39,958 bases of DNA from a virus, in the IMG/VR virus record IMGVR_UViG_3300025128_000115, positions 1 to 39,958 of that record. One strand, written 5' to 3'. The translations under genes were made by a program, and so were the position numbers. Below are positions 22,494 through 31,517 of this stretch, in pieces. Positions within the stretch are counted from its first letter, which is position 1. Every line of letters begins with the position of its first letter. The notes under the pieces were generated by a model. It searched no databases and was not told the DNA's origin. It saw only the letters and a program-made list of their open reading frames with translations.

Positions 22494-23411
22494 CTAAGCT
22501 CCCTGTGAACCATAGATTCCACGCCAGTTAGACCAGCCAAAGCTATATCGTTCTCTAGCTTTGTATCTGATATTACCAGTTGAAAAATCTGGTTCCATGT
22601 TGGTTTCCATACCTGTTCTTTGGAACATTTTAAGCCCTTCGCCTTGATCTGTTACAGATGTAAGCAAGAAGAACGCATCTGGATCAGTCAGATAATGATT
22701 GACAGTATAACCACCAGAAAGAACACCAGTGTTCTTAATAGCGTTAATGTCGTTGTCTGCTGTTCCAGATCTTAAAGGACTGTTCAATATTCTGTCAGCA
22801 ATAAAGGTCAATTGTGGTGGAACCACAAGTTTTGAACTTTGTACTGATATTGTTAGTCCGCGATCATCTGTGAAGGTTGATATATCAATAAGTGCATCTT
22901 CTAATGAAGTTTCATTAAGATCTGCCATTGTTGTTGCTCTGTTAGCGGCAGAACCGCCACCAGCTAGTGGATGGGATGTGTTGATTAACGACACGCCATC
23001 ACCGCCAGTATAACTAGAACTAAACGCATTATTGAGTACATTAGCGCCTTTCACTTCTTTGGTGTTACCCATAGAGCGAGCCAGTGCTTTTGTATATCGT
23101 TTGCCCAGCGAATCATATAAATTATCCTCTACCGCTTCCTCAGTTAAAGCAAAAGCTAACGCAATCGTATCATGCGTATATCTTGCTGTATAACTTTCAG
23201 TAGCGTTGTCGAAATCTACACTTCCGCCTTCAGTTTTTGTTGGAGCTGAACCAAACCCAATTATTAACACTTCTTCTTCAAAGGCTTTTTGCGAGTCTTC
23301 GATAGAAAAAATTTCGGAGTATTCTTGGTTATACTGATCGTATTCCATTCCGAAAAGGCTGTTTAAACCGGGTTCCAATTCTTTAGCTAATTGTGCTCTT
23401 GAAATTGCCAT
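22494..23411 (-). CDS. Major capsid protein (Mu gpT-like)
   Basis: A 305-residue protein with the features of Mu gpT/HK97-fold major capsid proteins: FEEEVLIIGFGSAPTKTEGG, then IALAFALTEEAVEDNLYDSL, RSMGNTKEVKGANVLNNAF and SLINTSHPLAGG, later LTFIADRILNSPLR, and near the C-terminus IRYKARERYSFGWSNWRGIYG. It is placed after scaffold and decoration genes and before a strong terminator, as expected for a highly expressed subunit. It forms the icosahedral shell. Confidence 0.85.
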   Translation of the reverse strand: MAISRAQLAKELEPGLNSLFGMEYDQYNQEYSEIFSIEDSQKAFEEEVLIIGFGSAPTKTEGGSVDFDNATESYTARYTHDTIALAFALTEEAVEDNLYDSLGKRYTKALARSMGNTKEVKGANVLNNAFSSSYTGGDGVSLINTSHPLAGGGSAANRATTMADLNETSLEDALIDISTFTDDRGLTISVQSSKLVVPPQLTFIADRILNSPLRSGTADNDINAIKNTGVLSGGYTVNHYLTDPDAFFLLTSVTDQGEGLKMFQRTGMETNMEPDFSTGNIRYKARERYSFGWSNWRGIYGSQGA

Positions 23412-23421
23412 GATTAATTAC

Positions 23422-24009
23422 CTATGCTAATCCAGCACCTTTCTGCCCCATTATGTGGTTTTGAATCACACAAAGAACATTGGTGTTGGCGGATGAAACA
23501 TCCGAGTTATCAGGGTCCTGTGATATATCTAACGCTTTCAGAGGTAACGTAGCGGTGGTTGCACCAGTAGTTACATCTAATTCAACATTAGATTGTCCAG
23601 AGTAAGTGTCGCCAACAGGACTGTTTTCAACTATTTCGAAATTTCCAAACAAGTCAGCTACTGGAAAAGCAGCATCAGCTTGAACTTCAAAAACAACATT
23701 AGCATCGTCAATCACATTAGCAACAATATCCGAAGCAGAAATACTGCCGGGATAATAGTTTTTGAAGACTTGTTCGCCTGTAGTGGGATCGGTATAAGAA
23801 ACACCATTAAACACACCTACGATTGGAACAGTCCCAGAGGCAGCATGTCTACCGAGTACACCAGCAGTTAGCTGAGTAACCAAGTCGCCTTGGTATATCG
23901 GTGTCGTTGCGCCACTTGCTATTCTATATCGGTTTTGACCGCCAGAATAGGGTGCTCCGCCCATCATACGAACAGGTCTACATCCAAAAGGGGCATCTTT
24001 ATTTGCCAT
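23422..24009 (-). CDS. Capsid-associated (decoration-type) protein
   Basis: A 195-residue protein directly upstream of the capsid gene. It starts MANKDAPFGCRPVRMMGGAP, then YRIASGATTPIYQGDLV and PIVGVFNGVSY, a pattern common to capsid-neighbouring proteins of marine phages. The rest is strand-rich (NVVFEVQADAAFPVADLFGN). It is probably displayed on or stabilises the shell. No enzymatic motif is seen. Confidence 0.65.
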   Translation of the reverse strand: MANKDAPFGCRPVRMMGGAPYSGGQNRYRIASGATTPIYQGDLVTQLTAGVLGRHAASGTVPIVGVFNGVSYTDPTTGEQVFKNYYPGSISASDIVANVIDDANVVFEVQADAAFPVADLFGNFEIVENSPVGDTYSGQSNVELDVTTGATTATLPLKALDISQDPDNSDVSSANTNVLCVIQNHIMGQKGAGLA

Positions 24010-24032
24010 TAGATTAGTCTCCTGTTAAAGAG

Positions 24033-24509
24033 TTACTTTTTTCCAAAAGTAACTTGAGTTTCCCTCTTAGCATCATATTTCACATATCTACCATCTCTAG
24101 CTGAGTCATTAAACATAGTGTTGTCTAACGCTTCATTAGCTTTTCGAGTTGTATCCTCATAATGGGATCTTCTCTCTTCGATAGTTTCAAGTGGAATCTT
24201 CGCTAATACGAGTCCCTCGTTATGTACTACGCCAGCTAGTCTACCTTTTTCTTTAGTCGCAAATGCCCAGCCTTCAGGTAATTCGGAGCCTTGAACAAAC
24301 TCCCAACCCTCACGCAATCTATAACTTATGTTATTAGCATCTTCTTGACCAAGATACGACTCCCTTATCCATCGGTATTCATAACCTTCAGGTGGTGGGG
24401 GTGTCTCTAGTTTTCTTACTGGTCGCCAAGGTTTTCTACGAGCTAATTTATCGTGTGTCTCGGATTCACGCGTGTTTCTGGCATTGTCTACATTTTTCAT
24501 GTCATCCAT
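24033..24509 (-). CDS. Virion-cluster protein between scaffold and decoration genes
   Basis: A 158-residue charged protein. Its core PPPEGYEYRWIRESYLGQED and GWEFVQGSELPEGW suggests a small conserved domain; the ends are highly charged and probably disordered. The ATG overlaps the scaffold stop as TAATG. Similar proteins stand beside scaffold genes in related phages in my recollection, without a known function. It may be an assembly factor. Confidence 0.55.
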   Translation of the reverse strand: MDDMKNVDNARNTRESETHDKLARRKPWRPVRKLETPPPPEGYEYRWIRESYLGQEDANNISYRLREGWEFVQGSELPEGWAFATKEKGRLAGVVHNEGLVLAKIPLETIEERRSHYEDTTRKANEALDNTMFNDSARDGRYVKYDAKRETQVTFGKK

Positions 24510-25438
24510 TATGCTGTCTCCCTTTGAGAAATTCGTTGTTTTTCTTTAGCAACTCTTTTTAACCATTCGTCTTCCGACATATTATATGGTTTGAGTCCCC
24601 GAAGACGCTCTACTTCTGACTTTGAAAAAGTCACGCCATTCTTTTTACCTTGTGTTTTTTGCCGACTTCCTACGGAAGCAGATGTGACTCTTTGCACAGT
24701 GGGTCTACCATCTTTTGTTTTGGCTTTTTTATCGCTTCCCACATTTGGGTAAACATTAAAAATTCTTGTGTCCAACTCTTCATAATAATCGCTTGAATCT
24801 GGCTCATAGCCTTCGTTGATTAAATTAAAATGAGTAAAGTAAGCATACTGGCTGGCTTCTGCATTTCTTGGGTCATCTTGATCGCCATACCAAGGATTTT
24901 TCTCGGACCAGTCTAGCGCCTCTCTTGAAGGAGCTGGTTGTTGTGGCTGTTGTTGAGCCATTTGTGGTTGAATCGGCTGTTGAGCTTGTTGTTGTTGTTG
25001 CACAGTTTGCCTATTCTTAGCAACTCTTAGCTTTTCTTTTTGTATAGATAGATCGCTTTTAAGCGTGTCTGCCTTTGACATTAACTCAGCATCTCCAGAA
25101 GCAACTGCCTTCTTATACAGCTCATCAGCCTGTTGTTCTTTTGCTTGAACCGACTGTTCTTCGGCAATAAATAAATTCTGATTTAATTGGCTACTATGAT
25201 TTCTAAGAGCCATAATTTCAGCATCTCTTTCAGCAACCATTCGCTCTGCTTGCTCTGCTCTATCTTTTTCAGCCCTGATTTGCTGATTCTTTTTGTTGAT
25301 TCTTTTAGAAACTTTTTTAGTGTACTGGTCTAGCTCTTCTTCACTAGCAACCTCTGCTTGAGGAGCACTAGATGGCTCTTCAACCAAACTAACTTGGATC
25401 TCTTCTTCTTGTATTTGTTCTTTCTGTTCTTCTGTCAT
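24509..25438 (-). CDS. Scaffold protein
   Basis: A 309-residue protein with typical scaffold composition: an acidic N-terminus, a long coiled-coil (AEQAERMVAERDAEIMALRN), a Gln-rich linker (about residues 155-180), and a Lys-rich helical C-terminus. It lies between GroES/portal and the capsid gene, the usual place for scaffolds. It would direct shell assembly and be removed during maturation. No protease domain is seen. Confidence 0.65.
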   Translation of the reverse strand: MTEEQKEQIQEEEIQVSLVEEPSSAPQAEVASEEELDQYTKKVSKRINKKNQQIRAEKDRAEQAERMVAERDAEIMALRNHSSQLNQNLFIAEEQSVQAKEQQADELYKKAVASGDAELMSKADTLKSDLSIQKEKLRVAKNRQTVQQQQQAQQPIQPQMAQQQPQQPAPSREALDWSEKNPWYGDQDDPRNAEASQYAYFTHFNLINEGYEPDSSDYYEELDTRIFNVYPNVGSDKKAKTKDGRPTVQRVTSASVGSRQKTQGKKNGVTFSKSEVERLRGLKPYNMSEDEWLKRVAKEKQRISQRETA

Positions 25439-25854
25439 TATAAACTCACTATATCATCTGGATTTAAGATTGTCGCTATAACTTCATCATCGTTGATGAT
25501 TCTAACCTCTTCTCCATCTTCCAATTTAAACCTTGCTCCAGCATATCTTCCAATCAATACCCATTGACCTTCCTTACACCAAGGCGCTCCATATTTAGTA
25601 TCACTATAGCAAAGAGGACCGCACTTGACCACATAAGCAACCACAGTCGCTAATTGTTCTTTGTCAACAGTCTCCTTTGTTAGCAGGATACCACCCTTTG
25701 TTGCTCCCTTACCACGATAAGGCAACACCAAAATCTTCCAACCAGTTGGTTGTGGCATTCGCTCTAATGATGACCCATCTATTTTTTCTGGATTAAGAAC
25801 TGCGTTCTTAGGGTCAACATAAGCCGAAGCTATCTCTACTTTAGCATTTTCCAT
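25438..25854 (-). CDS. GroES-like co-chaperonin
   Basis: A 138-residue protein of the Cpn10 fold: PTGWKILVLPYRGKGATKGG carries the start of the beta-barrel and the mobile-loop region, GGILLTKET is the chaperonin-binding loop with its hydrophobic tripeptide, WVLIGRYAGARFKL and VRIINDDEVIATI are later strands. It is longer than bacterial GroES (about 97 residues), with a 30-residue N-terminal extension and an insert containing two Cys. It probably works with host GroEL to fold the capsid protein, as T4 gp31 does. Phage GroES genes are known from marine phages. Overlaps both neighbours by one base. Confidence 0.8.
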   Translation of the reverse strand: MENAKVEIASAYVDPKNAVLNPEKIDGSSLERMPQPTGWKILVLPYRGKGATKGGILLTKETVDKEQLATVVAYVVKCGPLCYSDTKYGAPWCKEGQWVLIGRYAGARFKLEDGEEVRIINDDEVIATILNPDDIVSL

Positions 25855-26039
25855 TAGCTTTCTCTATTAAAGTAATTTTTTATAAAATCTTGTATATTGT
25901 ATATCTCTTCGAGCTTACCTTGCAAATATTTGTGATGTTCCATGTCGCTGAGGCTGCCACTCATATAGGTGTCTTTGATTTGTTCAAGCTCTTTATCAAG
26001 CTCTTTGTTGAGCTGTTCAGCAAAATCAATTGAGTCCAT
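25854..26039 (-). CDS. Small acidic helical protein
   Basis: A 61-residue protein (MDSIDFAEQLNKELDKELEQ...), almost wholly helical and acidic. The ATG follows 31 bases after the Lys-rich gene and the stop overlaps the GroES-like start as TAATG. No family is recognised. The composition is that of a small assembly or adaptor peptide. Confidence 0.6.
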   Translation of the reverse strand: MDSIDFAEQLNKELDKELEQIKDTYMSGSLSDMEHHKYLQGKLEEIYNIQDFIKNYFNRES

Positions 26040-26070
26040 TTATTTATTGCTCGAAATCGTTTTTTTAGTG

Positions 26071-26361
26071 TTACCCTTTTTTAGAGGCACTTTTTTTCTT
26101 TTTCACTGCTTTTTTAATTGTCTTAGCTGCTTTCTTCACAGCCTTCTTAGCTTTTGGCTTAACTTCTTCAACAATTTTTTCTGCCACTCCAGACTCTTTA
26201 GCTATTCTAGCCATTTTCTTGGCAATCCTTGCTTCATTTTTAGCATGAGCTTCAGCTTTTTGCGTTGCTTCTTTTTCTGTATCAATAACTTCTTGTTTTC
26301 TGTCAGCTATTTTTTGTTCACGCAGTTTAATTACCGCTTCTTTTATGTAAGATGTCGTCAC
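26071..26361 (-). CDS. Lysine-rich histone-like protein
   Basis: A 96-residue protein started at GTG 26361 behind GGGAGA, just after the portal stop. Residues 1-65 are a charged helix; the last 30 are a run of Lys/Ala resembling a histone H1 tail (KPKAKKAVKKAAKTIKKAVK). It could bind packaged DNA or RNA or interact with acidic scaffold/portal proteins. The similarity to H1 is compositional only and does not prove homology. Confidence 0.65.
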   Translation of the reverse strand: MTTSYIKEAVIKLREQKIADRKQEVIDTEKEATQKAEAHAKNEARIAKKMARIAKESGVAEKIVEEVKPKAKKAVKKAAKTIKKAVKKKKSASKKG

Positions 26362-28845
26362 TTAATTTCTCCCAAATCGTTGTTCTAATTCAAGCAGCTT
26401 CAACTCTGCTTGTTGTTCTAATCTATCAAGACCCAATTGTAGCTTATCATCAGCAATTGCTTTTTGCACATCAATTCGTTCTTGTGTCATTTGTGCGTCT
26501 ATTGCTTGCTCTTGTTGTTTTTGCTGTTGCTTACCAATAAACTGCTCTTGTTCCATATTGAGCTCTTTATCTTTTAGCTCTAACTCTTGTTGTCTGATAG
26601 CAACCAGTGGATCGCCTTGATCTGCTTGTCCTATCGAAGATAAGAACTGATTAGTGAGCTCCGCAAGTATTGGTGAGCTCATTTGATCCAACATCATTTG
26701 TAGCTCTTGTTGGATTTGCATGGATTCTTCTGGTGTTACTTGTTGCATCTGCTGTTGTAACATCATCATTCTTTCTTGCATTTCTGGTGGCATTTGTTGT
26801 TCGGCAACCTGTGTCGCCAAAAACTGAAGATGTTGCATAACGTGACTAATAATAATTGACTGGAATTGTGGGTTGTCTTGTACCACCTGTGTTAAAAATA
26901 AACTCTGATGAGCACTAACATGTGACTCATGGTTCTGTGGAGCAAACGCTTGAGCTGGTTGTCCTAGTAATAAACCACTATTTTCAATACCAGCATCTAT
27001 CGGTTTAGGTGTCATATCTGGTGGTGGCTGTAATAAAGACTCAATGTTATCTATTCCTAAAGCTCCATACATTCTCTTATAGGCTTCAAAAATACCCATT
27101 GGTCCATGCACTTCTGGTGCAGATTGAACCATTTGTAAGAGCTCTTGTGCCATTGTAATTCTTTGACTTTGTGAAAATATATTGGGATCAGACACTGGAA
27201 CAATATCGACACGATCATCAAAATCACTAATTTTAATGTCTCTGGTTCCAGAGCCAGTCTCAAAATTATATTCTGGTGGTAAATAGTCAGCAAAAACATC
27301 AGCCAACAAATTAAACTCAACCTTTTGTGCATAATGCAACCGCTTTTGTATAGCTGACATAACTTTGGTTCCACGCTCTAATAGTGCAACAGTCGTGCCC
27401 ACAGGCATCGCTTGGTTCATATCACCTACATTCATATCAGCAATAGCTGCGAATCTTTTTCCAGAATCAACCAATAAACCAAGTAATTGCATCAATACAT
27501 TGCTAGGCTCTTTAATAGGCAATGGAATTAAATTTTCTCTAAGAGATCCGCCAGTCGTGTCGATGTCTCTAAACTCACCGGGCTGTAATGGATCTGCTTC
27601 ATCTCTGATACGCATACCTCTGGCTTTAAAACCAGCAGGCAAGTTGGCGAGTGTTCCAGCGTCTATCAGTTGTCTTAGTATTGATGTTGATGCCTTAGAA
27701 ATACCGCCAATCATGTGAGAAAGACCTAGACCATAAAATCCTAAACCGGGTAGGAATTTATATTGAACAAAGTAATCAATTTTATTTTTATCTTGGTCTT
27801 CTGGGTTATAGTTTCGTCTAATAGCAAGCACTGTGTTGGCTTGTTCGTCTATAGTCACAATATAAGGCAATTTCAAACCAGTGGGCTCTCCTTCTATGCT
27901 TATGTCTTCATAGCCCTCTAGGTCCAAGATGGTATGCACTTCATATATGGTTCTGTTCCTGTCTTCTGTATAATCTGGGGCTACGCCTTCTATTTCATCT
28001 ATTTCAGTTGTTATTTCGCTTCTTTCTTCGTAAGATTCATCTGGTATTGGCACATCTGCATAGAAACCAGATAATTGTTGTTTTCTAATTTCATTCTTGG
28101 ACATACTAATGACATGTGTAACTCTTTCTGCTGAATACATGTCTGGTGCTTCATAAGGCACAATCAAATCTTCAGGTGGAATAAACTTTGAGACTGCTCT
28201 TTTTAATACAAAGTCAAAATATATCTTTTTAAATGCCGAACCAGCTAATGGTAAATAAAAGAGCAACTGGTCAAGCTCTGGGTCGTATTCTTGCATTACA
28301 TTCATAATGTAATAATTCATAAACTCTTGCACTCTTTCAGCCTGTGATTCCGTTTCGGCAGTTCTCATGCCGATAATTTGAGTTTTAACTGGACCTTTAG
28401 CTGGTAAAAGCTCTTTATAGGCTTGCGCTTGGAATTGTGTAACAGCTTCAGCAAGTATTGGGTGTATTACACCACTAGACCCTTCAAATGGTTGTGATCG
28501 ACTTTCATCAAACTTCATGCCCAAGTATTTCAAGCCATCTATATAGGTTTTTTCCCACTCTGATCTCGAATCTAGGTCGTTTTTAATTGAGCTGCATAGG
28601 TCAGATGAGAGCTTGGAAAGCGTTTCTTCGTCTAATGATTCAGCGAGGTTTGCAAAAAAATCTTCTTCTACAGGCTCTTCTTCAGTCATTTCTCCATCTA
28701 AGATGAGATCATCACCAGACACAACAATGCTTAACGCCTCTTCTAGCGCTTCTTGTCTGCTTTGTTCTGGTATGATTTCAATGCTAGAGCCAGACTCTAT
28801 AATATCTGGATCATTTTCTGTGCCTAATTTTCTCTCTACGACCAT
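26362..28845 (-). CDS. Portal protein
   Basis: An 827-residue protein. Residues 75-180 contain DSRSEWEKTYIDGLKYLGMK, QPFEGSSGVIHPILAEAV and QAYKELLPAKGPVKTQIIG, and the central part has FYLPLAGSAFKKIYFD and IPPEDLIVPYEA, a pattern of podovirus-type (P22-like) portals. The C-terminal 230 residues are Gln/Met-rich helices, fitting the long barrel seen in P22-like portals. It forms the dodecameric entry pore at one vertex. It follows the terminase gene and precedes scaffold/capsid genes, as expected. Confidence 0.8.
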   Translation of the reverse strand: MVVERKLGTENDPDIIESGSSIEIIPEQSRQEALEEALSIVVSGDDLILDGEMTEEEPVEEDFFANLAESLDEETLSKLSSDLCSSIKNDLDSRSEWEKTYIDGLKYLGMKFDESRSQPFEGSSGVIHPILAEAVTQFQAQAYKELLPAKGPVKTQIIGMRTAETESQAERVQEFMNYYIMNVMQEYDPELDQLLFYLPLAGSAFKKIYFDFVLKRAVSKFIPPEDLIVPYEAPDMYSAERVTHVISMSKNEIRKQQLSGFYADVPIPDESYEERSEITTEIDEIEGVAPDYTEDRNRTIYEVHTILDLEGYEDISIEGEPTGLKLPYIVTIDEQANTVLAIRRNYNPEDQDKNKIDYFVQYKFLPGLGFYGLGLSHMIGGISKASTSILRQLIDAGTLANLPAGFKARGMRIRDEADPLQPGEFRDIDTTGGSLRENLIPLPIKEPSNVLMQLLGLLVDSGKRFAAIADMNVGDMNQAMPVGTTVALLERGTKVMSAIQKRLHYAQKVEFNLLADVFADYLPPEYNFETGSGTRDIKISDFDDRVDIVPVSDPNIFSQSQRITMAQELLQMVQSAPEVHGPMGIFEAYKRMYGALGIDNIESLLQPPPDMTPKPIDAGIENSGLLLGQPAQAFAPQNHESHVSAHQSLFLTQVVQDNPQFQSIIISHVMQHLQFLATQVAEQQMPPEMQERMMMLQQQMQQVTPEESMQIQQELQMMLDQMSSPILAELTNQFLSSIGQADQGDPLVAIRQQELELKDKELNMEQEQFIGKQQQKQQEQAIDAQMTQERIDVQKAIADDKLQLGLDRLEQQAELKLLELEQRFGRN

Positions 28846-28860
28846 ATTAAATATAGTCTA

Positions 28861-28992
28861 TCATTTTAGAAGCGTGTTTCGCATCTTTTTGGTCATACGA
28901 AGATCCACATAAGGCGGGAAAACCAATGTTTTGGCTTTTTTGTCTCTTGGTGGCAAAAAATAAGACTTTATTTTTTTTAAAAAAACTATCAT
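28861..28992 (-). CDS. 43-residue basic protein between terminase and portal
   Basis: The ATG (28990-28992) overlaps the terminase stop as TGATG, so translation is coupled. The product begins MIVFLKKIKSYFLPPRDKKA and continues KTLVFPPYVDLRMTKKMRN; it is basic with one short hydrophobic start. It fills the gap between terminase and portal and was found by reading the strand. No family is recognised. Confidence 0.6.
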   Translation of the reverse strand: MIVFLKKIKSYFLPPRDKKAKTLVFPPYVDLRMTKKMRNTLLK

Positions 28993-30476
28993 CAATAATA
29001 CACTACTCTATTTTTTCTTAATAATTTTACTTCATCTTGATAATCTTCGTGCAAAGATAGAAAACCACCTTGCCTAAATCTCATCAATGCCATTGTCGCG
29101 CTATCGCAAAAGTCATCGTGATCTCCATAAGGAAACGATGCCATTTCCTCTCTCACTTCGTCTGCGAACACTTCGTCTGGAGCCCAAACCATACCAGATT
29201 CAAAAATTGGTGCAACACTATTCATTCTTGCAACTTTATCTTGACCTCTGCTTGGAGTGTAAGATGTTACTGGTATTCCCATTCGCCTTAATTCTTGAGC
29301 CAAAGGTGTTCCAGATGCTTTTGCTTCAATTAAAATACAGTCTGGTTCCCAATATTTATATTCATCCCAAGCCAATCTTTTGAGCTCTGGGAAGTCAACT
29401 CGTACTCTTTTTGCATCAAGAAGTATTATGTTAGGTGTTGCATCGTCTTCATGTTCAAAGATAGCCCAAGTGGTTATTGCAGAGTAATCAGCAGTTTCTT
29501 TTTTAGAGAAAGCTGTGTCATAACTTTGTATCACATAATTGTAGGCTGGTACTTTTTCTTCATGCCATTTATTCCACCATTCTCTTTTGACAATTGAGCC
29601 TTCTTCGGCTGTAGGGTTTTGCATCCATTGCGCATTCCATTTGGACACTGGCAGAGATGCTTTAACGCCTAATAATTCTTCTTTTTTCCAAAACTCGCCC
29701 CATAATGGATTTTCAGTTTCTGGCATAATGGCTGGAAATTCAACAATTTCCCATTGATCTGAATGGTCATCGCCTTGTTTTTTTAGTAATTGACCAACCA
29801 AATCTTTGGTGCTCCACCTCGTCATAACTATGACAATAGTTCCACCGGGTTGTAAACGCTGTCTAGGTCCAGATGTGTACCATTCATAGGCTGATTCTAA
29901 TGATTTTGGTGATAATGCGTCTTGCTCTGAATGTGGGTCGTCAATGATAAGCAGATCAGCACCACGACCTGTAATAGCACCGCCTACGCCAGCAGCAAAA
30001 AACTCACCTTCCATGTTACTTGTCCATCGACCAGCCGATTTATTGTCTGCTTGTAGTTTGAGCTCTGGAAAAATAAACCTAAATTCATCACTGTCTATTA
30101 AATTTCTAACTTTACGACCAAAACGAACAGCTAATTCTGCTGTATGCGTACATTGAATAATTTTTAATTGACCATTCAATCCCATCATCCAAGCTGGAAG
30201 ATAGGTTGAAGCAAACTCTGACTTTGTATGTCTTGGCGGAAGACAAACGATTAATCTTTTGAGTTTGCCTTCTGCAATCCTATTAAACTTTTCTGCAATG
30301 ATTTTATGATGATTGCCTTCTATAAAACCACCCCATATATATTTAATAAACTGCATAAAGTCTTGACGACACGCATCTTGAGTATCTATCTGCTCATAAC
30401 GATTGATTAATGCAAAGGCTTCGTCTTTCTCTTGTTGAGAAAGTATGTCGAAGTCTTTTATAAATGTTTCTTTCAT
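28992..30476 (-). CDS. terL: Large terminase subunit
   Basis: A 494-residue protein with all main motifs: Walker A-like PPRHTKSE (residues 80-87), Walker B LLIIDDPHSE (about 174-183), the coupling motif VMTRWS (about 217-222), and the RNase H-like nuclease with YDTAFSKKETADYSA and IEAKASGTPLAQEL. These match ATP-driven headful or cos packaging motors. No small terminase gene is recognised in the window. A perfect 12-bp inverted repeat lies immediately upstream (30480-30522). Confidence 0.9.
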   Translation of the reverse strand: MKETFIKDFDILSQQEKDEAFALINRYEQIDTQDACRQDFMQFIKYIWGGFIEGNHHKIIAEKFNRIAEGKLKRLIVCLPPRHTKSEFASTYLPAWMMGLNGQLKIIQCTHTAELAVRFGRKVRNLIDSDEFRFIFPELKLQADNKSAGRWTSNMEGEFFAAGVGGAITGRGADLLIIDDPHSEQDALSPKSLESAYEWYTSGPRQRLQPGGTIVIVMTRWSTKDLVGQLLKKQGDDHSDQWEIVEFPAIMPETENPLWGEFWKKEELLGVKASLPVSKWNAQWMQNPTAEEGSIVKREWWNKWHEEKVPAYNYVIQSYDTAFSKKETADYSAITTWAIFEHEDDATPNIILLDAKRVRVDFPELKRLAWDEYKYWEPDCILIEAKASGTPLAQELRRMGIPVTSYTPSRGQDKVARMNSVAPIFESGMVWAPDEVFADEVREEMASFPYGDHDDFCDSATMALMRFRQGGFLSLHEDYQDEVKLLRKNRVVYY

Positions 30477-30479
30477 AAC

Positions 30480-30550
30480 GAGCTAGATAGATAGTAGTGA
30501 CAAGTGTGGTTCTATCTAGCTCTAAGCACTAATGGAGAAGTGCCTAGTGC
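30480..30550. repeat. Two inverted repeats upstream of the terminase gene
   Basis: GAGCTAGATAGA (30480-30491) and TCTATCTAGCTC (30511-30522) are a perfect 12-bp inverted repeat around 19 bases. Just beyond, GCACTA (30526-30531) and TAGTGC (30545-30550) form a second, shorter one. No U-run follows, so this is not a standard terminator. The site next to the terminase gene could be a packaging (cos/pac) site, an RNA processing site, or a binding site. Confidence 0.65.
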
Positions 30551-30569
30551 AAGTATAGAATATTCGATT

Positions 30570-30956
30570 TTATTCTTCTTCATTTTCTTCATCAATCTCT
30601 TTGTAATATCCTACAATGTGTAATATTTGTTCTATATATCGAGTAATTTCGCCCATTGTCATGCTTAAATTCTCATAACCTTGGGAAGTTAGCCCATAAT
30701 ACGCGACTCTTGGTTCTTCGCCCGCTTCAATTGCCTCTAAATACGCCTGCATCACATCAGGAGAGAGTATTCTCCACTCAATTGCAGCCGATTCAATGGG
30801 TTCTGGCAGTGGTGGATGATAAATAGGCGCTCTTTTTGCCACGCTGACCACTTCCACAGGCTTTACTTGCGGTTCCCTGTTCGCTAAATCACCTAAAAGT
30901 GAATAGGTGCCACACCCGTTAATTAGTAGTAGAGGTATTATCAGCAGCTTTTTCAT
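30570..30956 (-). CDS. Outer-membrane spanin (o-spanin) lipoprotein
   Basis: A 128-residue protein from ATG 30956. The N-terminus MKKLLIIPLLLINGCGTYSL is a lipoprotein signal with lipobox INGC. It overlaps the i-spanin gene by 38 bases in a different frame, the classic Rz/Rz1 arrangement. The mature protein is rich in Pro in its first part (HPPLPEPIE), then has an unusually long acidic C-terminal domain, longer than most Rz1 proteins. It would sit in the outer membrane and join the inner-membrane spanin to fuse the membranes at lysis. Confidence 0.75.
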   Translation of the reverse strand: MKKLLIIPLLLINGCGTYSLLGDLANREPQVKPVEVVSVAKRAPIYHPPLPEPIESAAIEWRILSPDVMQAYLEAIEAGEEPRVAYYGLTSQGYENLSMTMGEITRYIEQILHIVGYYKEIDEENEEE

Positions 30957-31341
30957 CAAATTGATCTGGATTAGTTATTGTGGTTAGATTAACCATTACT
31001 CTTGCCGAAGCCTTATTAACTTTGCCTTGTAATAAGGTGGGTTTAGCTAGAGCCATGCCTTCAAGATTGTGTTTAGCAAATTTATTTCTTAGGTTCGTTA
31101 CTTGCGCTTGGCTTGCAGAGTATTGGGAGTTCAGGTTTTGAATCTGAGCTTGAGTCTTTTTAGCCGATTCAAGGGCTTTTACAATCTGTTCGTTTTGTTC
31201 TTGAACAGTTCTTTCAAGCACCGCCTGATTATTAATGGCGGTTTGTAGTTCTATCTTTGCTTTATCTAATTTAGCAAACATAATCGCATTAATAGACGCT
31301 GATATAAAGAAAGCTACACCTAGAGCTATAGCTAGTTTCAT
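30919..31341 (-). CDS. Inner-membrane spanin (i-spanin, Rz-like)
   Basis: A 140-residue protein with one N-terminal membrane segment (LAIALGVAFFISASINAIMF) and a long coiled-coil. The C-terminal part LRNKFAKHNLEGMALAKPTL followed by LQGKVNKASARV matches the tail of Rz-type spanins of large marine phages (R-x-K...HNLE...KP..L...N.A). It would span the periplasm in complex with the o-spanin at the last step of lysis. The ATG overlaps the 55-residue gene's stop as ATGA. Confidence 0.75.
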   Translation of the reverse strand: MKLAIALGVAFFISASINAIMFAKLDKAKIELQTAINNQAVLERTVQEQNEQIVKALESAKKTQAQIQNLNSQYSASQAQVTNLRNKFAKHNLEGMALAKPTLLQGKVNKASARVMVNLTTITNPDQFDEKAADNTSTTN

Positions 31342-31505
31342 TTATCTTTTTTTATTTTGACGTTTACAGTTGTGTAGGCTTCATTAATATCAGGTGTTGA
31401 TTTATCATCACCCACATATTTACCATCTTCATCTCTGGAACGAACCCTTTTCTCTTCATAACCAAGAAAAGTTTTTTTAAACCAATTACTTAAACCAATA
31501 GCCAT
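31338..31505 (-). CDS. 55-residue unknown protein in the lysis cassette
   Basis: ATG 31505 is behind GGAG and the stop overlaps the i-spanin start (ATGA). The product starts MAIGLSNWFKKTFLGYEEKR and continues with an acidic, polar middle and a basic end. It has an amphipathic N-terminal helix but no transmembrane span. It sits between the holin candidate and the spanins. It could be a small lysis regulator. No family is recognised. Confidence 0.6.
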   Translation of the reverse strand: MAIGLSNWFKKTFLGYEEKRVRSRDEDGKYVGDDKSTPDINEAYTTVNVKIKKDK

Positions 31506-31517
31506 ATTATTCTCCGT

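Noticed and set aside
25969-26388. Plus-strand hydrophobic frame of 139 codons
   Set aside because: It is the complement of the Lys/Ala- and Glu-rich minus genes; Phe/Leu/Ser richness is what reversed AAA and GAA codons give.
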